Shown here: piece after piece, positions 31,203-38,935 of the stretch
Layout: every line of letters begins with the position of its first letter
Numbering within the stretch: the stretch's first letter is position 1
Origin: Syntrophopropionicum propionicicum_A
GTDB taxonomy: Bacteria > Bacillota > Desulfotomaculia > Desulfotomaculales > Pelotomaculaceae
Reading direction: 5' to 3'
DNA: 64,000 nucleotides
Assembly (NCBI RefSeq): GCF_048984525.1
Contig: NZ_JBMGJC010000010.1
Location: forward strand, 62,001 to 126,000
Program-made: the position numbers and the translations under genes
Notes under the pieces: model-generated
What the model saw: only the letters and a program-made list of their open reading frames with translations
The model's database searches: none
What the model was told of the DNA's origin: nothing

Positions 31203-31529
31203 TTATTCATTAGAGCAAGAACAATGATTAGCTGCAGGCTCATTCTCTATGTCCTGTGTTTCCCACAGGTCAACCGGCTTAACAAATTTTATCGACACCA
31301 GGCCGGGCTGTCCTTCCTCTTCCCCTTCAAAAATCAATTCGTAGATACCCGGGAAGACATTAAAGTCTAAACAAATATCTATTGGGGCCTCTGCTGTCTT
31401 GGGCTCGGTTTCACGGAAAAAATCTTCATTGAATAAGGCATAATGCTTATAATAAAATATTAACCTTGACTTAACGCAATTATTATCATCACAAATATCT
31501 TCCGCTTTCAGGACCAGGTATTCAGCCAT
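31203..31529 (-). CDS. Hypothetical 108-residue soluble protein
   Basis: The ATG follows AAAGGG. The sequence is acidic, beta-rich in the middle (IDICLDFNVFPGIYELIFEGEE) and ends with a Cys-Ser-Cys-Ser tail. It has cysteines at CDDNNC and near the end but no recognised metal motif. It lies 53 bases downstream of another small gene on the same strand and may be co-transcribed with it. I do not recognise either. Confidence 0.65.
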   Translation of the reverse strand: MAEYLVLKAEDICDDNNCVKSRLIFYYKHYALFNEDFFRETEPKTAEAPIDICLDFNVFPGIYELIFEGEEEGQPGLVSIKFVKPVDLWETQDIENEPAANHCSCSNE

Positions 31530-31582
31530 AACGCACCCTTTCCCTGCTCAAGGCAGATTAAATTTTGCTTTACTCAACAGGC

Positions 31583-31840
31583 TTAACCGCACTGGTTTTT
31601 ATAAACACTGAGCAGTGTAATCAAAGGCTCTTCAAACTCACTGCCGGCACTTTCCAGGGAAAATTCCTTGATATCTTCGTTCCCGCATGTTTCCTCCAGC
31701 ATTAAAAACAACTGGTTAAGCCTATAATCGGACATTTCATACTCGGAACGAAGCCATTTCTTTACTAACTTCCGAAAGGTTTCATCGCTTTCCAAACGGC
31801 CCAGCAAATTTCTCAGATCATCTTTTAAAATTTTCTCCAT
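31583..31840 (-). CDS. Hypothetical 85-residue helical protein
   Basis: The ATG follows AAGGGAG at 11 bases. The sequence is mostly helical and charged (KDDLRNLLGRLESDETFRKLVKKW, YRLNQLFLMLEE) with two isolated cysteines. It heads a probable two-gene unit with the 108-residue gene. Family not recognised. Confidence 0.6.
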   Translation of the reverse strand: MEKILKDDLRNLLGRLESDETFRKLVKKWLRSEYEMSDYRLNQLFLMLEETCGNEDIKEFSLESAGSEFEEPLITLLSVYKNQCG

Positions 31841-31970
31841 ACTATCAGGAACTCCCTTAAATATTTTCTACATTATAAAGTATTGCCCGATAATTTATCA
31901 ACCTGTAAGATAAGTATTGAAATTTCCAGTCCGGCCGGGTAAAATTTGTCATGCGGAGGTATCTGTTATT

Positions 31971-32087
31971 ATGATGTCGCCAATGAAGCAGTACCTGCTT
32001 ATGATAGCTGCTTTTGCCCTGGCCTGGTTTATCCTGGATAAAGTCGGCTGGGCTTTTATATGGTCCCTTATTTGGCTGGCCAAATAG
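31971..32087 (+). CDS. 38-residue single-pass membrane microprotein
   Basis: An ATG pair follows GCGGAGG at about 11 bases and opens a 38-residue frame, MMSPMKQYLLMIAAFALAW then FILDKVGWAFIWSLIWLAK. It is one hydrophobic helix, or two short ones, with Lys at both ends. No neighbour shares its strand. A minus-strand frame over the same bases (31857-32114) has lower coding quality and is rejected. Moderate support only. Confidence 0.5.
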   Translation: MMSPMKQYLLMIAAFALAWFILDKVGWAFIWSLIWLAK

Positions 32088-32146
32088 CAGCTCGCCCAAC
32101 ACATCTCCTGCCACCTAAATACAAACTTTTACCCGGGAAAACAACA

Positions 32147-32168
32147 GCCCCGCAAATCCCTGCGGGGC
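32147..32168 (-). terminator. Terminator of tRNA-Arg(CCT)
   Basis: GCCCCGCA, a 6-base loop and TGCGGGGC, followed on the minus strand by TGTTGTTTTCCC, ten bases past the tRNA 3' end. The plus-strand side has CTGTCTTTTC, so it could also stop the microprotein transcript. Confidence 0.75.
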
Positions 32169-32178
32169 CTGTCTTTTC

Positions 32179-32255
32179 TGGCGCGCCCGGAGGGACTCGA
32201 ACCCCCGGCACGCGGTTTAGGAAACCGCTGCTCTATCCGCCTGAGCTACGGGCGC
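32179..32255 (-). tRNA. tRNA-Arg (anticodon CCT)
   Basis: Acceptor GCGCCCG pairs with CGGGCGC, discriminator G, encoded CCA. The anticodon arm is GCGGT-TTCCTAA-ACCGC, giving anticodon CCT (AGG codons). D-loop AGCTCAGGCGGATAGAGC and T-arm GGGTTCGAGTCCC are normal. Confidence 0.95.
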
Positions 32256-32537
32256 CTGCACTATGAAAAATTTTATAACGAAGGTGAGCTTACATTACAG
32301 AGTTATAGTATAGCGGGATAAGGATCCTTTGTCAAGAAGCGGGCCGCAATTATTCCTTGTTTCCTTGTTTCAAATAACCGGTTTGATACCTGCGAGGATT
32401 AACACATAAATGTGGCCGGACCTGGCAGGCTAATAAAACAAAAGAGAGAATTAATAGAGATACAGCACACGCGAGAGTAAAAATTTTTAAACCGGAGCTT
32501 GTATACGCTCCAGCGTCTATTTGGAGGAGGTTAATTA

Positions 32538-32738
32538 ATGCTTACCATTGATCGCTTTGAGGGCGAATACGCACTCATAGAAATGAACCGCAGGATTTTT
32601 CACATACCCAAGGTCCTCCTGCCTAAAAGCGCCAGGGAAGGAGACGTCATAACAATACAAATTACCGTCGATAAGGAAGCTGCCAGGCAGCGGAAGCAGT
32701 CTGCGGACAATCTGGCTGATAAATTATTTAAAGAATAG
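32538..32738 (+). CDS. DUF3006 small protein
   Basis: 66 residues, ATG after GGAGGAGG. The sequence (LTIDRFEGEYALIEMNRRIFHIPKVLLPKSAREGDVI) is the strand-rich plan of DUF3006, a domain often found beside or fused to ComEC-like hydrolases, as it is here with the next gene 10 bases away. Cytosolic; function unknown. Confidence 0.85.
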   Translation: MLTIDRFEGEYALIEMNRRIFHIPKVLLPKSAREGDVITIQITVDKEAARQRKQSADNLADKLFKE

Positions 32739-32748
32739 GAGCTTAAAC

Positions 32749-33630
32749 TTGATCAAAAGACTGCCAGGCGCTCTTATTCTGCTTGTTTTACTGCTGGCTA
32801 CCGCAGGCTGCGGCAGCTCTTCCTCTACCGGACCACTTTTAAATACCGCTCAAACCTCAGAGAATACCCAGGGCCGGATGATAGTCCATTTCCTCGATGT
32901 CGGCCAGGGCGACAGCATTTTTGTGCAGCTGCCAAATGGCCATAATATGCTGGTGGACGCCGGCCCCAGAGAAGCAGGTACGGATGTTGTTAATTACCTG
33001 AAAAAAGCCGGGGTTAAAAAAATAGACTACCTTGTCGCCACCCACCCGCATGAAGACCACATCGGAGGCATGACAGCTATTATCCGGAGGTTTGACATCG
33101 ACCGGGTTTACATGCCCAGAGTCACATACACTACTAAAGTTTACGAAGATCTGCTGAAGGGTATACAGGCTGAAGGGCTGAAAATAAATGCTGCTTCAGA
33201 CGGCGTTGAAATTATTAACTCCGGCGGGCTGAGAGCGGAGATGATTGCTCCCAACAGCGCCGCGTACGAAGAAATAAATAATTATTCCACAGTCATTAAA
33301 CTCTCCTTCGGCAAGACCGGTTTCCTGTTAACGGGGGACGCCGAGTCGCAGTCTGAACGGGAGATGCTGGCAGATGGATACAGTCTCGAGGCAGATGTGT
33401 TAAAGGTGGGACACCACGGCAGCTATTCTTCCACTTCACCGGCATTCCTTAACGCTGTCAGGCCGAAATATTCAGTTATCTCCTGTGGCGCGGGAAACGA
33501 TTATGGTTTTCCCCACGCGGCAACCCTGCAGAAGCTCAGGGGTATTCAGTTGTTCCGGACTGATCTTGACGGAGATGTTGTTTTCGAAACTGACGGGGAG
33601 GGACTGCAGGTTTCGACTGAAAGAAGGTAG
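32749..33630 (+). CDS. ComEC/Rec2-like metallo-beta-lactamase lipoprotein
   Basis: 293 residues from a TTG eight bases after AGGAG. A lipoprotein signal ends with LATAGC (Cys20), so the mature protein is anchored outside the membrane. The metallo-beta-lactamase core has HFLDVGQGDSIFVQLPNG, the HPHEDHIGG zinc motif, GDAESQSE (Asp ligand) and VGHHGSYSSTSP. This is the hydrolase domain found in the C-terminus of ComEC, here without the channel domains. Stand-alone members are thought to hydrolyse nucleic acid or phosphoesters outside the cell. It is translated in tandem with the DUF3006 gene. Confidence 0.93.
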   Translation: MIKRLPGALILLVLLLATAGCGSSSSTGPLLNTAQTSENTQGRMIVHFLDVGQGDSIFVQLPNGHNMLVDAGPREAGTDVVNYLKKAGVKKIDYLVATHPHEDHIGGMTAIIRRFDIDRVYMPRVTYTTKVYEDLLKGIQAEGLKINAASDGVEIINSGGLRAEMIAPNSAAYEEINNYSTVIKLSFGKTGFLLTGDAESQSEREMLADGYSLEADVLKVGHHGSYSSTSPAFLNAVRPKYSVISCGAGNDYGFPHAATLQKLRGIQLFRTDLDGDVVFETDGEGLQVSTERR

Positions 33631-33683
33631 CTGCCGCTACCGGGGTAAATACATCCCGGCCTTGAGCAACCGGACTAAAAACA

Positions 33684-33708
33684 AAACCCGCAAGTTTGCG
33701 GGTTTTTG
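33684..33708 (+). terminator. Rho-independent terminator of the DUF3006-hydrolase pair
   Basis: AAACCCGCA and TGCGGGTTT form the stem, followed by TTGCTTTATTT. Confidence 0.8.
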
Positions 33709-33780
33709 CTTTATTTGAAACACATAGAGTTTTGCATAATAATCCGAATAAGAAACATCCTAACCCTGGAGGTGTCTTAA

Positions 33781-33954
33781 TTGGATAAAGTCAAGAAAAA
33801 AGAGGAAAAAGCCATCGATAAAGGGTTCCCCATTAAGTCAACTTTTTTCAATCCCGCAGATGATAAAAAGTTCCCTCCCCCTGACTATGGGGACGATAAG
33901 GCTCCGGAAAAAAAAGAGTCCTTCAGCATAAGCCTTGAGGACGCTAATAAATAA
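33781..33954 (+). CDS. 57-residue Lys/Asp-rich protein, unknown
   Basis: A TTG start follows TGGAGGTG at six bases. The frame reads MDKVKKKEEKAIDKGFPIKS, then FFNPADDKKFPPPDYGDDKAPEKKE and ends SFSISLEDANK. It is highly charged, without Cys or hydrophobic helix, probably disordered. It lies 26 bases upstream of the 112-residue gene on the same strand and is likely co-transcribed with it. Not recognised. Confidence 0.65.
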   Translation: MDKVKKKEEKAIDKGFPIKSTFFNPADDKKFPPPDYGDDKAPEKKESFSISLEDANK

Positions 33955-33980
33955 AGAAGATAAATGCAGGAGGTTAAAAA

Positions 33981-34319
33981 ATGCGTTTAATCGCAAGGTT
34001 TGAAGATAAACAGCCGGTGGGATTTCTGATTGATACCCTCCGCAATGGAGGATTCGACCGGAAGGATATGGTCGTCTCTTCCTTAAACGACGCAGATGAA
34101 CAGGACCCCCAAGATCCGGTTGAACTCGCCGGTGATATTGCTTTTATAAAAACCGAGAGAGAAGGGTTATGGGAATCAGGTCCTTTTGCCGAAGGCGTTA
34201 AAGGGCTTACGCCCGGTAAAAGAGGCATTATTGTAGCGGTAGAAACCCCGAAGCATGAGGCCGACCGGGTAAGGTCCATGATGAAAGAATCAGGCGCTCT
34301 TGAGATAATACAGGATTAA
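33981..34319 (+). CDS. Hypothetical 112-residue protein
   Basis: The ATG follows CAGGAGG. The sequence has an alpha/beta rhythm (MRLIARFEDKQPVGFLIDTLRNGGFDRKDMVVS, GIIVAVETPKHEADRVRSMMKESGALEI) that resembles small stress proteins whose C-terminal helix carries a regular repeat against a strand, such as the general-stress-protein-17M type. That similarity is weak. Soluble and acidic, second gene of a probable two-gene unit closed by a terminator. Confidence 0.7.
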   Translation: MRLIARFEDKQPVGFLIDTLRNGGFDRKDMVVSSLNDADEQDPQDPVELAGDIAFIKTEREGLWESGPFAEGVKGLTPGKRGIIVAVETPKHEADRVRSMMKESGALEIIQD

Positions 34320-34461
34320 TATTTTAAACTATTATATTTTCAAACCACCGCTGAAGCCCAGCTTGAAGCCTGGAGACCCAATAGAAAAATCTGAAAGGAT
34401 AAACCCTTTCCGAAATGGTTTCTTGCTTTCTTGTCCCTTTATATTATTTTCCATTAAAAAC

Positions 34462-34486
34462 AAAAACAGGCTTGTTGCCTGTTTTT
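34462..34486. terminator. Bidirectional terminator
   Basis: AAAAACAGGC and GCCTGTTTTT form a perfect stem around TTGTT, with T-runs both ways. It separates the 112-residue gene from the convergent DUF3800 gene. Confidence 0.85.
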
Positions 34487-34607
34487 AATCCTAAGGCTAT
34501 TATAGCTCTTGGAAGGAACTACACTATAACCCTTTGAAGGGGTTACGCTAGCCTCAGAAATATGCTATCATATTTTACTTAATATGTAAACTAGTATTTC
34601 CTTTTTA

Positions 34608-35348
34608 TTAATAATTATTCTTTGCCATTTGGAAAATACCGTAGTTTTTCGTTCCTCTTTCATTAATATAATCAACAGACATACTTCTAATAATACTAAA
34701 TAATTCGCACAACCACTTTTCAAATGGTTCTTCGGGTTCCCGTTTATCAAGACATCTTTCAAAATAATGCCTAATAATGCCTGCCATCAAATCAGCAACT
34801 TGTACTCCTGGTGTTATCACAGATTTAACAAAAAGCGGCATCTCAAGAACTCGTAAGTTTTTTCCTGTCGGATGCTTAAACAAATAATTATTTATTGCTT
34901 TCCACATTAATTTTTCTTGACTTTCTTCATCATAAACTAATAGAGCATAGGACCTCTTTTCTGAAGCAACAAAACCAACCCTTTCTAAAAGAAATCTATA
35001 CCTGTTAGGTAATATATCGGCATTTTCTCTCGGAAGGTTTATATCAGGTCTTTCCATAACAGCAGCAAATACTGCAACATTATAGGATGGCATTAAATTT
35101 ATTACTTCATCAGCCAGTTGTTTATTATTTGTTCTTCTAGTTATACTCTTTGGATTAATAAGATTTATTGCCTTAATTTCCCTTGGCTTTTCCTGGTCAT
35201 CAAGCCCAAATATACGCTCTTTAATATTATGAATTCTCCTTGTAAGGTCTCCTACTTCATTTTCCATCATACATAAAGTCAGCAAAACTGGCCTGGTTTC
35301 AGGAGCGTTTCTATGTATATTTCCGCTTTGATCAGTAAATGCCAGCAT
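34608..35348 (-). CDS. DUF3800 protein, AT-rich
   Basis: 246 residues. The N-terminus MLAFTDQSGNIH is the DUF3800 start (an Asp-x-Ser-Gly motif in an RNase H-like fold, usually FxDESG), and FAAVMERP and GVQVADLMAGII match the later strands and the conserved Asp. The predicted fold is nuclease-like, but activity is not established. The gene is much richer in A and T than its neighbours and sits next to tRNA-Arg(ACG), which suggests lateral transfer. DUF3800 genes are frequent in defence and mobile contexts; no partner gene is present here. Confidence 0.8.
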   Translation of the reverse strand: MLAFTDQSGNIHRNAPETRPVLLTLCMMENEVGDLTRRIHNIKERIFGLDDQEKPREIKAINLINPKSITRRTNNKQLADEVINLMPSYNVAVFAAVMERPDINLPRENADILPNRYRFLLERVGFVASEKRSYALLVYDEESQEKLMWKAINNYLFKHPTGKNLRVLEMPLFVKSVITPGVQVADLMAGIIRHYFERCLDKREPEEPFEKWLCELFSIIRSMSVDYINERGTKNYGIFQMAKNNY

Positions 35349-35637
35349 CCCCCATGCCCTCCATAAAAAACTTTTTATGTTTTTTTCTACATAATTATCA
35401 AACTTCCTCTTCTGAATAAGTATATTAAAATCAAAAGCAACTCAAATCTCTGAGACGCTTTTTTGCAGGAATGACGGACAACCTCTAGAGCCTAGGGGAT
35501 TTACAATAGCTATTAAAAAAACGGAGCATATATTAAACTGCCGGCGTACCAGGCTGGCGGTTTAAACTTTTTCAGTAAATATGCAGTAAACGGGTAGATA
35601 CAGCAAAGCTCCGGTTTCCCGGAGCCTTTAATTTCAG

Positions 35638-35714
<77 letters not shown>

Positions 35715-35924
35715 ATTTTTTTTAGCCTCGTTTCCGTGGCAAGTTCCATTGTAACAAAATCATAATAGCTAGTCAAGGCAAACCGGCTGGAAGCTTCAAA
35801 TACCCGACATATTAACTTCCGCTTATAGTAAAGAAAATTATAGTAAAGAAAAATATTTTTTAAATGGGACAGCATTTGTACTCCGCTTAATAAAATGTTT
35901 AAAAACCTTTTTTGGCAGGTGTTC

Positions 35925-36821
35925 ATGTTGTCCCACGCTGATAAAGCTGACGCGTCTCTAATAATCCCCTGTAAAAACGAAGGGCAAAACGTTAAAATGA
36001 CGCTCGATTCGCTCCTGGCCGCGGCCCCGGCCGCCCGGGTGGAATACATTGTTGTAGACGACGGCTCCAACGACGGCTGCTGCGAATTTATAAAAGAAAA
36101 CAATAAATACAGCAGCGTAAATCTTATTTCGTCCTCCCGGCTGGGGGTTTCACGGGCCAGGAACCTGGGCGCCTCGGCCTCCCGGGGCGAGTATCTAGTC
36201 TTCTGTGACGCCCATATCACCGTTCCGGCAGGCTGGCCGGACAACCTGCTCAGCGCTTTTAACCTTGACGGGGTTGACGCTGTTTCTCCAGCTATCGGCT
36301 CCCTGGAAAACCCGGGCGCCACGGGATACGGCCAGACCTGGAACGAACGGCTCCAGGTGGCCTGGCTGCCGCCGCCGCCGGGTCTGAAAACCGCAGCAGT
36401 GCCCCTGCTGCCGGGAGGCTGTGTCGCCGCCCGCAGGGATGTATTCCGGCGGGCCGGAGGGTTCGACCCCGGCTTTATCGCCTGGGGCCACGAGGACGTG
36501 GAGTTTTCCCTCAAGCTCTGGCTGTTCGGGTACCGTTTATTCGTAGCGCCGCAGGTGAAAATCCTTCACCTTTTTCGCAGAAAACACCCCTACCCGGTAA
36601 AAATGGAACACTTCCTTTACAATATGCTGCGCTTGGCCTATTCCCATTTTAATAACGAACGGATCGGAAAAGTCCTGGACCTTATTGACGAAGCCGGCAG
36701 CGCCAAAAGAATAAACGAGCGCGTTTTAAAGGGCGGTGCCGGCGAACAGCGCCTTGATTACTTTGCCCGCCGCAAACATGACGACGACTGGTTTATGCAA
36801 AAATTTCATATACCTTTTTAG
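35925..36821 (+). CDS. Family 2 glycosyltransferase
   Basis: 298 residues from the ATG at 35925 after GGCAGGTG; an ATG at 35895 lacks a ribosome site. The GT-A fold is clear: ASLIIPCKNEGQNVKMTLDSLL (nucleotide-sugar strand), VDDGSNDG, GVSRARNLGASASRGEYLVFCDAH (DxH-type metal motif), and GGFDPGFIAWGHEDVEFSLKLW, which matches the polypeptide GalNAc-transferase-like and chondroitin-synthase-like acceptor region. It adds one sugar from a UDP-type donor; the acceptor is not readable. It has no signal or membrane helix. It stands alone between tRNA genes. Confidence 0.9.
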   Translation: MLSHADKADASLIIPCKNEGQNVKMTLDSLLAAAPAARVEYIVVDDGSNDGCCEFIKENNKYSSVNLISSSRLGVSRARNLGASASRGEYLVFCDAHITVPAGWPDNLLSAFNLDGVDAVSPAIGSLENPGATGYGQTWNERLQVAWLPPPPGLKTAAVPLLPGGCVAARRDVFRRAGGFDPGFIAWGHEDVEFSLKLWLFGYRLFVAPQVKILHLFRRKHPYPVKMEHFLYNMLRLAYSHFNNERIGKVLDLIDEAGSAKRINERVLKGGAGEQRLDYFARRKHDDDWFMQKFHIPF

Positions 36822-36846
36822 TTAGTTAATAAAAACGTTCACATTG

Positions 36847-36882
36847 AAAAAAGCGCATTTCCTTAAAGAAATACGCTTTTTA
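36847..36882. terminator. Bidirectional terminator
   Basis: AAAAAGCGCATTTC and GAAATACGCTTTTT form the stem, one mismatch. It serves the glycosyltransferase gene on the plus strand and the two tRNA-Ser genes on the minus strand. Confidence 0.8.
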
Positions 36883-36887
36883 TCTCA

Positions 36888-36982
36888 TGGCGGAGAGTGA
36901 GGGATTCGAACCCTCGATACAGGTTTATGCCCGTATACTCGCTTAGCAGGCGAGCGCCTTCAACCTACTCGGCCAACTCTCC
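36888..36982 (-). tRNA. tRNA-Ser (anticodon GCT)
   Basis: GGAGAGT acceptor pairs with ACTCTCC, GCCA end, long variable arm, T-arm GGGTTCGAATCCC. The anticodon arm CTCGC-CTGCTAA-GCGAG gives GCT (AGC/AGU codons). Confidence 0.95.
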
Positions 36983-37060
36983 ATAATCTATTTATAATAT
37001 ATTTTACAGTTTTATTGCCTTCCAGTCAAAATAACTGTAAAGATGCCGGGTATCAAATAT

Positions 37061-37150
37061 TGGCGGAGGGGGTGGGATTCGAACCCACGGGACCCGTTAA
37101 GGACCAACGGTTTTCAAGACCGCCTCCTTCAACCGCTCGGACACCCCTCC
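37061..37150 (-). tRNA. tRNA-Ser (anticodon TGA)
   Basis: GGAGGGG acceptor pairs with CCCCTCC, GCCA end, long variable arm. The anticodon arm GCGGT-CTTGAAA-ACCGT (one G-U pair) gives TGA (UCA codons). It lies between serS and tRNA-Ser(GCT). Confidence 0.95.
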
Positions 37151-37156
37151 AATTTG

Positions 37157-37185
37157 GTCGTCGGTCGTCAGACGTCAGTAGTCGG
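37157..37185. repeat. CGTCAGACGTC dispersed repeat, copy 1
   Basis: GTCGTCGGTCGTCAGACGTC followed by AGTAGTCGG. A second copy in the other orientation is at 47970-48001. Short and non-coding. Confidence 0.6.
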
Positions 37186-37313
37186 ATTGCTTGTTGGAAA
37201 TCGCCTTTGGCTATTTCCTTTTTACTCTCGGTTGCCAAACGCATTATCAAGTCTAACATAGATTAAAAACGGTGTCAATAAACCAGCTTCAAACCGTTTT
37301 CGCGGTTTTTTCT

Positions 37314-38582
37314 TTAGCCGATTTTAGCCAAACCACCCATATATGGCCGCAGTGCCTCCGGTACCGTTACCGTCCCGTCGGCCTCCTGGCAGTTCTCCAT
37401 GATCGCGGCTACCGTCCGGCCGACCGCCAGCCCGGAGCCGTTCAGGGTATGCGCCAGTTCAACCCGGCCTTTGTCGTTCCTGTATCTGATGCCGGCCCGG
37501 CGGGCCTGAAAATCCCCAAAGTTGCTGCAGGAGGAGATCTCCTTGTAATCCTGGTAGCTTGGCAGCCACACCTCAAGGTCATACGTTTTTGCCGATGAGA
37601 AGCCCATGTCGCCGGTGCACAGGACCACGGTCCGGTAGGGCAGCCCCAGGACCTGGAGGACTTTTTCCGCGTTGCCGGTCAGTTTTTCCAATTCGTCGTA
37701 TGATTCTTCCGGCTTGCAGAACTTGACCAGCTCCACCTTGTTGAACTGGTGCAGCCGGATCAGGCCCCTGGTGTCCCGTCCGGCGGCGCCCGCCTCGGCC
37801 CTGAAACAGGCGCTGTAGGCGCAGTGCGAAATTGGCAGTTTCCCGCCGTCCAGGATCTCGTTGCGGTACAGGTTGGTTACCGGCACTTCAGCCGTGGGGA
37901 TGAGGTAATATTCCGTACCTTCTATTTTAAACATATCCTCGGCAAACTTGGGCAGCTGCCCGGTGCCGATCATGCTGTCGCGGTTTACCATGAAAGGTGG
38001 AAATATTTCAGTATAACCGTGTTCACTGGTGTGCAGGTCCAGCATAAAGCTGATTACCGCCCGCTCCAGCTTCGCGCCGAGCCCCTTGTAAAAAAGAAAC
38101 CTTGCGCCAGTGACTTTGCCGCCCCGCTCAAAGTCGAGTATATTCAGGTTTTCCCCGATTTCCCAGTGCGGCTTGGGAGTAAAGCCAAAGTCCCTCGGCT
38201 TCCCCCACTTGCGGACAACGGGATTGTCGTCAGCGCTCTCTCCCACCGGCACAGACTCGTGCGGGATGTTTGGAATGTCCAGCAGGATTTCCTGCAGCCT
38301 GCCTTCCACTTCTTTAATCTCTTCGTCTTTTTCTTTTATCGACCTGGAGAGGTCGCGCATTTCCAGTACCATGTCCGGCGCGTCTTTGCCGGCTTTTTTC
38401 AGCCGTCCTATCTCTTCTGAAACGACATTGCGCCGGTTTTTCATCTGTTCAACAACAAATAATTTTTCGCGGCGCTGCTCGTCAAGCTGGAGAAATTCTG
38501 TCAGTGAAAGGTTTGATCCGCGGCTGGCCAGGGCTTCCTGTACCTTCTGCGGGTTGCCGCGCACAAATTTCAGATCAAGCAT
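37314..38582 (-). CDS. serS: Seryl-tRNA synthetase
   Basis: 422 residues from an ATG at 38582 after TGGAGG. The N-terminal coiled-coil arm (about 30-100) precedes the class II core: motif 1 region GLGAKLERAVISFMLDLH, TSE loop IPTAEVPVTNLYRNEIL, motif 2 FRAEAGAAGRDTRGLIRLHQF and motif 3 NGSGLAVGRTVAAIMENCQ. It charges tRNA-Ser, three genes for which lie in this window. It is on the same strand as the serine biosynthesis pair but separated by a terminator and repeats. Confidence 0.98.
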   Translation of the reverse strand: MLDLKFVRGNPQKVQEALASRGSNLSLTEFLQLDEQRREKLFVVEQMKNRRNVVSEEIGRLKKAGKDAPDMVLEMRDLSRSIKEKDEEIKEVEGRLQEILLDIPNIPHESVPVGESADDNPVVRKWGKPRDFGFTPKPHWEIGENLNILDFERGGKVTGARFLFYKGLGAKLERAVISFMLDLHTSEHGYTEIFPPFMVNRDSMIGTGQLPKFAEDMFKIEGTEYYLIPTAEVPVTNLYRNEILDGGKLPISHCAYSACFRAEAGAAGRDTRGLIRLHQFNKVELVKFCKPEESYDELEKLTGNAEKVLQVLGLPYRTVVLCTGDMGFSSAKTYDLEVWLPSYQDYKEISSCSNFGDFQARRAGIRYRNDKGRVELAHTLNGSGLAVGRTVAAIMENCQEADGTVTVPEALRPYMGGLAKIG

Positions 38583-38671
38583 GTAATCTGCCTCCATTGG
38601 AAGTTAACGATCTGTAAAGCTTATCTATTATACTACACGGACGCCAGGTTTGTAAAACTATGGATACACTG

Positions 38672-38694
38672 AAAAGGCGCCCGCAAAGGCGCCT
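38672..38694 (-). terminator. Possible terminator after serA
   Basis: AGGCGCC and GGCGCCT stem around six bases, followed on the minus strand by TTTTC. It lies about 240 bases after the serA stop, beyond the repeats. Confidence 0.5.
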
Positions 38695-38724
38695 CAACAG
38701 ACTTGTGTCTTTATAAACATACTG

Positions 38725-38929
38725 GGATGGCGGGCTGAAGCCCGCCCTACAGAATTGGGGGAGGCCCCGATCAGGATCCTGTAGGTGCGGCTTCAGCCGC
38801 ACATCTTTGGCGGGATGGGGACCCACCTTACATTTGTCAGCAAACTCGTGTCTTAACAAACATACTATGACAGAGGAATGGGGACACACCTCTGTTTAGG
38901 GCTTGCCTTCGCATACGAGGTATGTCCCC
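38725..38929. repeat. Composite REP-type repeat region
   Basis: It holds two short palindromes, GGCGGGCTGAAGCCCGCC (38733-38750) and TGCGGCTTCAGCCGCA (about 38785-38800), then a GGGGACCCACCTTAC segment, CTCGTGTCTTAACAAACATA and a GGGGACA...TGTCCCC unit (38880-38929). The CTCGTGTCTTA...CATACTATGACAGAGG part recurs inverted at 42807-42840. No protein is encoded. Confidence 0.8.
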
Positions 38930-38935
38930 GAATTT

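Noticed and set aside
31857..32114. 85-residue minus-strand frame
   Set aside because: It covers the plus-strand microprotein with a better ribosome site, has an unlikely composition and runs beside the tRNA-Arg terminator.
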